From Citromicrobium sp. UBA3494 (lineage in GTDB: Bacteria; Pseudomonadota; Alphaproteobacteria; Sphingomonadales; Sphingomonadaceae): 64,000 nucleotides of DNA. The stretch spans positions 56,956-120,955 of the forward strand of contig DFQH01000007.1 in the NCBI GenBank assembly GCA_002377695.1. Reading direction: 5' to 3'. Below, one piece after another: positions 59,380-64,000 of the stretch. The notes beneath the pieces were generated by a model, which did not search any database, had not been told where the DNA came from, and worked only from the letters and a program-made list of their open reading frames with translations. Positions within the stretch are counted from its first letter, which is position 1, and each line of letters starts with the position of its first letter. The translations under genes were made by a program, and so were the position numbers.

Positions 59380-62205
59380 CTACCCCAGCCGTGCGAGCGC
59401 GTGGCGCAACCGGTCGATCTCGCTGGCGTGGAACGCGGCATCCGCCTTCGCCTTCTCGACCGCTTCGGGCTTGGCCTTTTCGACGAAGGCTGGGTTGGAG
59501 AGCCGCTTGTCGAGCGAACCGAACTCCTTCTGGCTGGCCTCCATCGCCTTGGTCAGGCGAGCCTTTTCGGCCTCAACATCGACGATGCCTTCCAGCGGGA
59601 TGATGACCGCATCCTCGCCCGCCGCGATCTGCATCACCGGGCCTGCCGGGGCATCCTCGCCCAGGTGAAGCGGGGTCAGGCGGGCGAGCCGTTCGATGGC
59701 CGCAGCGCTACGCTCCACCACCCGAGCGGCGAGCGGGGAGGGGGCGGGCAACCACGCTTCCAGCTTCGCGCCGGGCGCAATGCCCAGCTCGTTCTTGGCC
59801 GCGCGGGTCGCGGTGGTGAGCGCGATGACCCAGTCGATCGCCGCGACGGCATCCGCGTCCACCTCGGCCTGCGGATCGGGCCATGCGGCCAGCATCAGTT
59901 CGTAGGGCCGCTCACCCCCCTGGAACTGTGCCTGTGCGTGCCACAGCTCTTCGGTTACGAAAGGCATGAAGGGGTGCAGCATGACCAGGATCTGGTCGAT
60001 CGCCCACCCGGCCACGGCTTTGGTTTCCGATAGCGGCGACCAGTCCCCCTCCCGCTCGCGGGAGGGGTTAGGGGTGGGCGAGGCCTGGTCTGCACCAGAC
60101 CCGCCCCCGGCCGCTCCCGCAGGCGGGAGGGGAGAAAGGACCGGCTTGATCAGTTCCAGATACCAGTCGCAGAAGCGATCCCACACGAAGTGGTAGATCG
60201 CGCTCGCGGCGGCATCGAAGCGCAGGTCCGCCAGCGCCTTCTCGATTTCCGCCTTGGTTTCGATCACCTCGCCGATGATCCACGAATTGACCGCGAGCCT
60301 GGCATCGGGCGCGGCGATGCTCTCGGACGCGCCGATCCCGTTGCCCTGGCAGAAACGCACCGCGTTCCACAGCTTGGTGGCGAAGTTGCGGTATCCCTCG
60401 ACGCGGCTTTTATCCATCTTGATGTCGCGGCCCTGGCTTTCCATCGCCGCCATGAAGAAGCGCAGCGCATCGGCACCATACTTGTCCACCAGCGTCAGCG
60501 GATCGACCACGTTGCCCTTGGACTTGCTCATCTTGGAGCCGTCCTCGGCCCGCACCAGCCCGTGCAGGTACAGCTTTTCCCACGGCTTGCTGCCGGTGTT
60601 GAAATAGCCCGCCATCAGCATCCGCGCGTCCCAGAAGAACAGGATGTCGAACCCGGAGATCAGCAGGTTGTTGGGGTAGTGCTTTTCGAGCAGGTCGGTC
60701 TTTTCCGGCCAGCCGAGCGTGGCGAAGGGCCACAGCGCGCTGGAGAACCACGTGTCGAGCACGTCCTCGTCCTGCACCAGCGCAATGCCCGGTCCGGCCA
60801 GGCTTTGTGCAGCCTCGGCATCCTCGGCCACGATCACGCGGCCTTCCGGCCCGTACCACGCCGGAATGCGGTGGCCCCACCACAGCTGGCGGCTGACACA
60901 CCACGGCTGGATGTTCTCCATCCAGTTGAAGAAGGTCTTCTCCCAGGTTTTGGGGACGATCTCGACCTCGCCGGAGCGCACCGCCTCAATGGGCTTTTGC
61001 GCCAGCTTTCCGGCATCGACATACCACTGGTCGGTCAGCCACGGCTCGATCACCACGCCGCCGCGATCGCCAAACGGAGTGGCGATCTGGCGCGGTTCGG
61101 CGTCGTGTTCTACTTCCTCGCCCTTCTTGGTCTTCGCCACATGCGGGATCAGCAGGCCGTCGGCCTTCATCCGCGCGACCACGGCTTCGCGCGCGCCGTT
61201 CAGCTCGTCGCGGCGGAAGCGGTGCAGGCCGAGAAACTCCTCGGGCACCAGACCGTCCGCCGTCTGGCAGACATTCGCTTCGGCATCGAGCATGTTGAGC
61301 ATGTCCGCGGGCGCAATCCCCGCGCGCTTGCCCACTTCGAAGTCGTTGAAATCGTGCCCCGGCGTGATCTTCACCGCGCCCGATCCCAGCTCGGGATCGG
61401 CATGCTCGTCCGCCACGATGGGGATGCGGCGCCCGGTGATCGGCAGGATCACGTGCTTGCCGATCACGGACCTGTAGCGCTCGTCCGTGGGATGGACCGC
61501 CACCGCCATATCGGCGAGCATGGTTTCGGGCCGGGTGGTCGCAACCTCGATGTAATCGGCACCGCTATCCAGCGTCACGCCGTCTTCCAGCGGATACTTG
61601 AAGTGCCAGAAGCCGCCCGGGATCGTCTGCTGTTCGACTTCCAGATCGGAAATCGCGGTCTTCAGCTTCGGGTCCCAGTTCACCAGCCGCTTGTCGCGGT
61701 AGATCAGCCCGGCATTGTACATGTCCACGAAGGTCTTGGTGACGGCGCGGACGAAATGATCGTCCATGGTGAACTGTTCGCGGCTCCAGTCCATCGAACA
61801 GCCCAGCCGGCGCAGCTGCCGCGTGATCGCGCCGCCGCTTTCGGCCTTCCATTCCCAGACCTTCTCGATGAATTCCTCGCGGCTGTAGTTGGTGCGCTTG
61901 TCCTGCTTCGCCTCGAGCTGGCGCTCGACCACCATCTGCGTGGCGATTCCGGCGTGGTCCATGCCCACCACCCACAGCGCATCCTTGCCGCGCAGCCGTT
62001 CGTAGCGGACGATGATGTCCTGCAGCGTGTTGTCCAGCGCGTGGCCGATATGCAGCGATCCCGTCACGTTGGGCGGGGGGTTCACGATGGTGAAGGCTTG
62101 CGCCTCGGGCCGCTCGGGCCGGAAACAGCCGTTCTCTTCCCAGTGGGAATACCAGCGCGCCTCGATTTGCGCGGGGTCGAAGGTGGTCGAAAGCGTGTTC
62201 GTCAT
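59380..62205 (-). CDS. valS: Valyl-tRNA synthetase with in-frame palindromic insertion
   Basis: Charges tRNA-Val; 941 residues. Class I motifs: [21 protein letters not shown] (HIGH), and [15 protein letters not shown] (KMSKS); the editing domain has [21 protein letters not shown] 62203-62205 ([20 protein letters not shown]). In the anticodon-binding region, after YLELIKPVL, about 33 residues ([12 protein letters not shown] ... [12 protein letters not shown]) come from a palindromic repeat (60043-60137) and rejoin the domain at [16 protein letters not shown]. The insertion keeps the frame. The enzyme must still be active, since valS is normally essential and single-copy. Confidence 0.93.
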   Translation of the reverse strand: MTNTLSTTFDPAQIEARWYSHWEENGCFRPERPEAQAFTIVNPPPNVTGSLHIGHALDNTLQDIIVRYERLRGKDALWVVGMDHAGIATQMVVERQLEAKQDKRTNYSREEFIEKVWEWKAESGGAITRQLRRLGCSMDWSREQFTMDDHFVRAVTKTFVDMYNAGLIYRDKRLVNWDPKLKTAISDLEVEQQTIPGGFWHFKYPLEDGVTLDSGADYIEVATTRPETMLADMAVAVHPTDERYRSVIGKHVILPITGRRIPIVADEHADPELGSGAVKITPGHDFNDFEVGKRAGIAPADMLNMLDAEANVCQTADGLVPEEFLGLHRFRRDELNGAREAVVARMKADGLLIPHVAKTKKGEEVEHDAEPRQIATPFGDRGGVVIEPWLTDQWYVDAGKLAQKPIEAVRSGEVEIVPKTWEKTFFNWMENIQPWCVSRQLWWGHRIPAWYGPEGRVIVAEDAEAAQSLAGPGIALVQDEDVLDTWFSSALWPFATLGWPEKTDLLEKHYPNNLLISGFDILFFWDARMLMAGYFNTGSKPWEKLYLHGLVRAEDGSKMSKSKGNVVDPLTLVDKYGADALRFFMAAMESQGRDIKMDKSRVEGYRNFATKLWNAVRFCQGNGIGASESIAAPDARLAVNSWIIGEVIETKAEIEKALADLRFDAAASAIYHFVWDRFCDWYLELIKPVLSPLPPAGAAGGGSGADQASPTPNPSREREGDWSPLSETKAVAGWAIDQILVMLHPFMPFVTEELWHAQAQFQGGERPYELMLAAWPDPQAEVDADAVAAIDWVIALTTATRAAKNELGIAPGAKLEAWLPAPSPLAARVVERSAAAIERLARLTPLHLGEDAPAGPVMQIAAGEDAVIIPLEGIVDVEAEKARLTKAMEASQKEFGSLDKRLSNPAFVEKAKPEAVEKAKADAAFHASEIDRLRHALARLG
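60043..60137 (-). repeat. Palindromic element inserted in valS
   Basis: About 95 bases with two GC-rich inverted repeats: CCCCTCCCGCTCGCGGGAGGGG at 60045-60068 and a CTCCCGCAGGCGGGAG type hairpin at 60113-60132. Read in the valS frame it gives a Pro/Gly-rich peptide ending [11 protein letters not shown], the peptide seen wherever this element type sits in sphingomonad genes. It lies entirely within coding sequence. Confidence 0.7.
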
Positions 62206-62287
62206 GCCGAATCCCATAAGCAGCGCAAACGCCGCTTGTCACCCAATGGCTTGTCATAGCCGCACTTTGCCCGCATAGCAGCGCGCG

Positions 62288-63400
62288 ATGGCGACCGAGG
62301 CGCAATACACGCTTGATCAGGGCGAGCAGGGCAGCGCGGTCCTGCGGCTTGCCGGCCCTTACCTGCTGTCCACCGTGGGCGGGGTCGACAGGGGCCTGCG
62401 CAAGCTCGACGCGCAGATCGCCGAGGTGGATCTGTCCGACGTGACGGAGATCGACACGGTCGGCGCGTGGTTCGCCTGCAGCCTGGCGCGCGACCACTCG
62501 GCCGAGATCGTCAATGCCAGCGAACGCGCGCAGCGCCTGATCGCGGCCGTAGGCGAGAGTGAGAACAGCACGCCGCTGGCCGCACCGCGTCCGCCCCTGT
62601 TCGAGCGGGCAACGGGAACGATGGGCACCAAGATGTTCGAAGCCGGGCGCGGCGTGACGAGCATCGTCGGCTTCCTCGGCCAGATCATTTCGGGGTTCGG
62701 CGCGCTGGCACGCCATCCGCGCCGGTTCCGTTACCGCGCGCTGGTGGCCCAGCTCGAATCGGTCGGAATCAACGCCCTGCCGATCATCGGCCTGATGAGC
62801 TTCCTGATCGGGATCGTCATCGCGCAGCAGGGCGCCGCGCAGCTGGAGTATTTCGGGGCCGAGGCGCTGACGGTGAACCTGGTCGGGCGCATCACCCTGC
62901 GCGAACTGGGCGTGCTGATGACCGCGATCATGGTTGCGGGCCGCTCCGGCTCCGCCTTCGCCGCGCAGATCGGCACGATGAAGCTGACCGAGGAAATCGA
63001 CGCGATGCGCACCATCGGCATCTCGCCGATCGAGGCGCTGGTGATCCCGCGCATCCTCGCCTGCGTGTTCATGATGATCCTGCTGGGCTTCTATGCCTCG
63101 GTCATGGCGGTGATCGGCGGCGCCGTGATCTCCGAAATCATGCTGGGCATTCCCTTCTGGACCTTCCTGATGCGCATTCAGGAAGTTGTGCCGACCTACG
63201 ATGTGTGGGTGGGGATGATCAAGGCGCCCGTATTCGGCCTGATCATCGCGCTGTCGGGCTGCTATCAGGGCATGCAGGTCCACGGCAATTCGGAGGAAGT
63301 GGGCAAGCGCACGACCAGGGCGGTGGTCCAGGCGATCTTCACCGTGATCGTGCTGGACGCCTTCTTCGCGGTCTTCTTCACCAATGTGGGGTGGGCATGA
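62288..63400 (+). CDS. mlaE: STAS-MlaE fusion permease of Mla-type lipid transporter
   Basis: 370-residue permease of the ABC system that moves phospholipids between outer and inner membranes. An N-terminal STAS domain (residues 1-95; [28 protein letters not shown]) corresponds to MlaB, fused to the MlaE domain ([31 protein letters not shown] ... [37 protein letters not shown]). ATG 62288. Its stop overlaps the MlaF start (ATGA). The fusion is usual in alphaproteobacteria. Confidence 0.93.
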   Translation: MATEAQYTLDQGEQGSAVLRLAGPYLLSTVGGVDRGLRKLDAQIAEVDLSDVTEIDTVGAWFACSLARDHSAEIVNASERAQRLIAAVGESENSTPLAAPRPPLFERATGTMGTKMFEAGRGVTSIVGFLGQIISGFGALARHPRRFRYRALVAQLESVGINALPIIGLMSFLIGIVIAQQGAAQLEYFGAEALTVNLVGRITLRELGVLMTAIMVAGRSGSAFAAQIGTMKLTEEIDAMRTIGISPIEALVIPRILACVFMMILLGFYASVMAVIGGAVISEIMLGIPFWTFLMRIQEVVPTYDVWVGMIKAPVFGLIIALSGCYQGMQVHGNSEEVGKRTTRAVVQAIFTVIVLDAFFAVFFTNVGWA

Positions 63401-64000
63401 GCAGCCTGGTCGACGAAATCTTCGGCGGGAACAAGCCCGCCCACCACGAACGTTTTCGTGGCGAATACCCGGTGCGCGTGCGCGGCCTCGTCAACCGCTT
63501 TGGCGAACAGACCATCCACGACGACCTCGATCTCGATTTGAAACGCGGGGAAATCCTGGGCGTGGTCGGCGGCTCGGGTACGGGCAAGTCGGTCCTGATG
63601 CGCTCTATCATCGGCCTGCAACAGCCCAACGAGGGCGAGATCGAGGTGTTCGGCCAGTCGATGACCAGCGCAGAGCCGGACGAGGCGCTGGGCGTTCGCA
63701 ACCGGTGGGGCGTGCTGTTCCAGGGCGGCGCGCTGTTCTCCACCCTTACGGTGGGCGAGAACGTGGAAGTGCCGATCAAGCAGTTCTATCCCGATCTCGA
63801 CCCCGAACTGACGCAGGAAATCGCGCGCTACAAGGTGGTCATGTCGGGCCTGCCCGAAGAGGCGACCATCAAGTATCCCTCAGAGCTTTCGGGCGGGATG
63901 AAGAAACGCGCCGGGCTTGCCCGTGCGCTGGCGCTGGACCCGGAACTGCTGTTCCTGGACGAGCCCACCGCCGGCCTCGACCCCATCGGGGCATCCGCGT
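63397..64000 (+). CDS. mlaF: MlaF-type ABC ATPase, 3' end outside window
   Basis: ATP-binding subunit partner of the preceding permease, 201 codons visible. Walker [21 protein letters not shown], the Q-loop region [16 protein letters not shown], signature [19 protein letters not shown] and Walker [18 protein letters not shown] are all present. ATG 63397 overlaps the permease TGA by four bases. The rest of the operon (MlaD-like MCE protein) should lie beyond the window end. Confidence 0.95.
   Translation, partial: MSSLVDEIFGGNKPAHHERFRGEYPVRVRGLVNRFGEQTIHDDLDLDLKRGEILGVVGGSGTGKSVLMRSIIGLQQPNEGEIEVFGQSMTSAEPDEALGVRNRWGVLFQGGALFSTLTVGENVEVPIKQFYPDLDPELTQEIARYKVVMSGLPEEATIKYPSELSGGMKKRAGLARALALDPELLFLDEPTAGLDPIGASA

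Overview
This GC-rich window reads as chromosomal DNA of a sphingomonad alphaproteobacterium, most likely of the Erythrobacteraceae. The evidence is gene content: ChpT phosphotransferase, alphaproteobacterial RpoH, COQ4-type ubiquinone protein, TonB-dependent receptors, a STAS-MlaE permease, a SPOR/ParA island and REP-like repeats that translate as typical sphingomonad repeat peptides. Most genes are ordinary housekeeping genes, with no prophage, integron, transposase or CRISPR array visible.

Layout. 1-7.1 kb: partial serS (-), a sulfotransferase, a beta-helix surface lipoprotein and a TonB-dependent receptor. 7.2-14.2 kb: a response regulator with a degenerate receiver domain, then a RiPP (lasso peptide) cluster: a divergent nucleotidyltransferase, HPr-kinase-like kinase, sulfotransferase, B1 (PqqD/RRE), B2 protease, asparagine-synthase-like cyclase, and an unlisted 49-codon precursor gene at 14032-14181. 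14.4-17.4 kb: a tail-collar protein, tRNA-Val, SppA. 17.5-19.8 kb: pyrB and a dihydroorotase-like gene lacking the metal-binding HxH. 19.8-24.2 kb: SPOR lipoprotein, RHH protein and ParA, divergent from a Sel1/SPOR protein. 24.3-34.6 kb: DUF418, bfd/bfr, DUF2721/der, CHAP, DUF3297, tRNA-Leu, tig, amidase, coq4. 34.8-38.2 kb: two divergent clpP genes, clpX, a small phosphatase. 38.3-41.0 kb: fasciclin protein, anti-sigma, ECF sigma and polysaccharide deacetylase. 41.1-47.8 kb: CDF exporter, mtgA, rpoH, a GIY-YIG::RluD fusion made through a REP element, JAMM protease, chpT, amidase, rnpB. 47.8-64 kb: ugd, phosphatase, nhaA, an NfrB/NfrA-like pair, TauE/TIGR02186, HerA-like ATPase, queE, mtfA, valS (with an in-frame palindromic insertion), and the mlaE/mlaF start.

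The most interesting system is the lasso peptide cluster. The predicted leader aligns residue for residue with what I recall of the Firmicutes peptide paeninodin (Tyr, Pro, Leu/Met, LDV, Thr at -2). The predicted 15-residue core VGVVVGTPENVSYIS would form a ring from Val1 to Glu9 and ends in Ser, the residue that HPr-kinase-like tailoring enzymes phosphorylate. With kinase, nucleotidyltransferase and sulfotransferase together, it may be a multiply decorated lasso peptide with an unusual branched first residue. Second in interest is repeat biology: REP-like inverted repeats bracketing a GIY-YIG module fused to rluD, a palindromic element inserted in frame in valS, and a tandem 9-mer element upstream of both chpT and queE.
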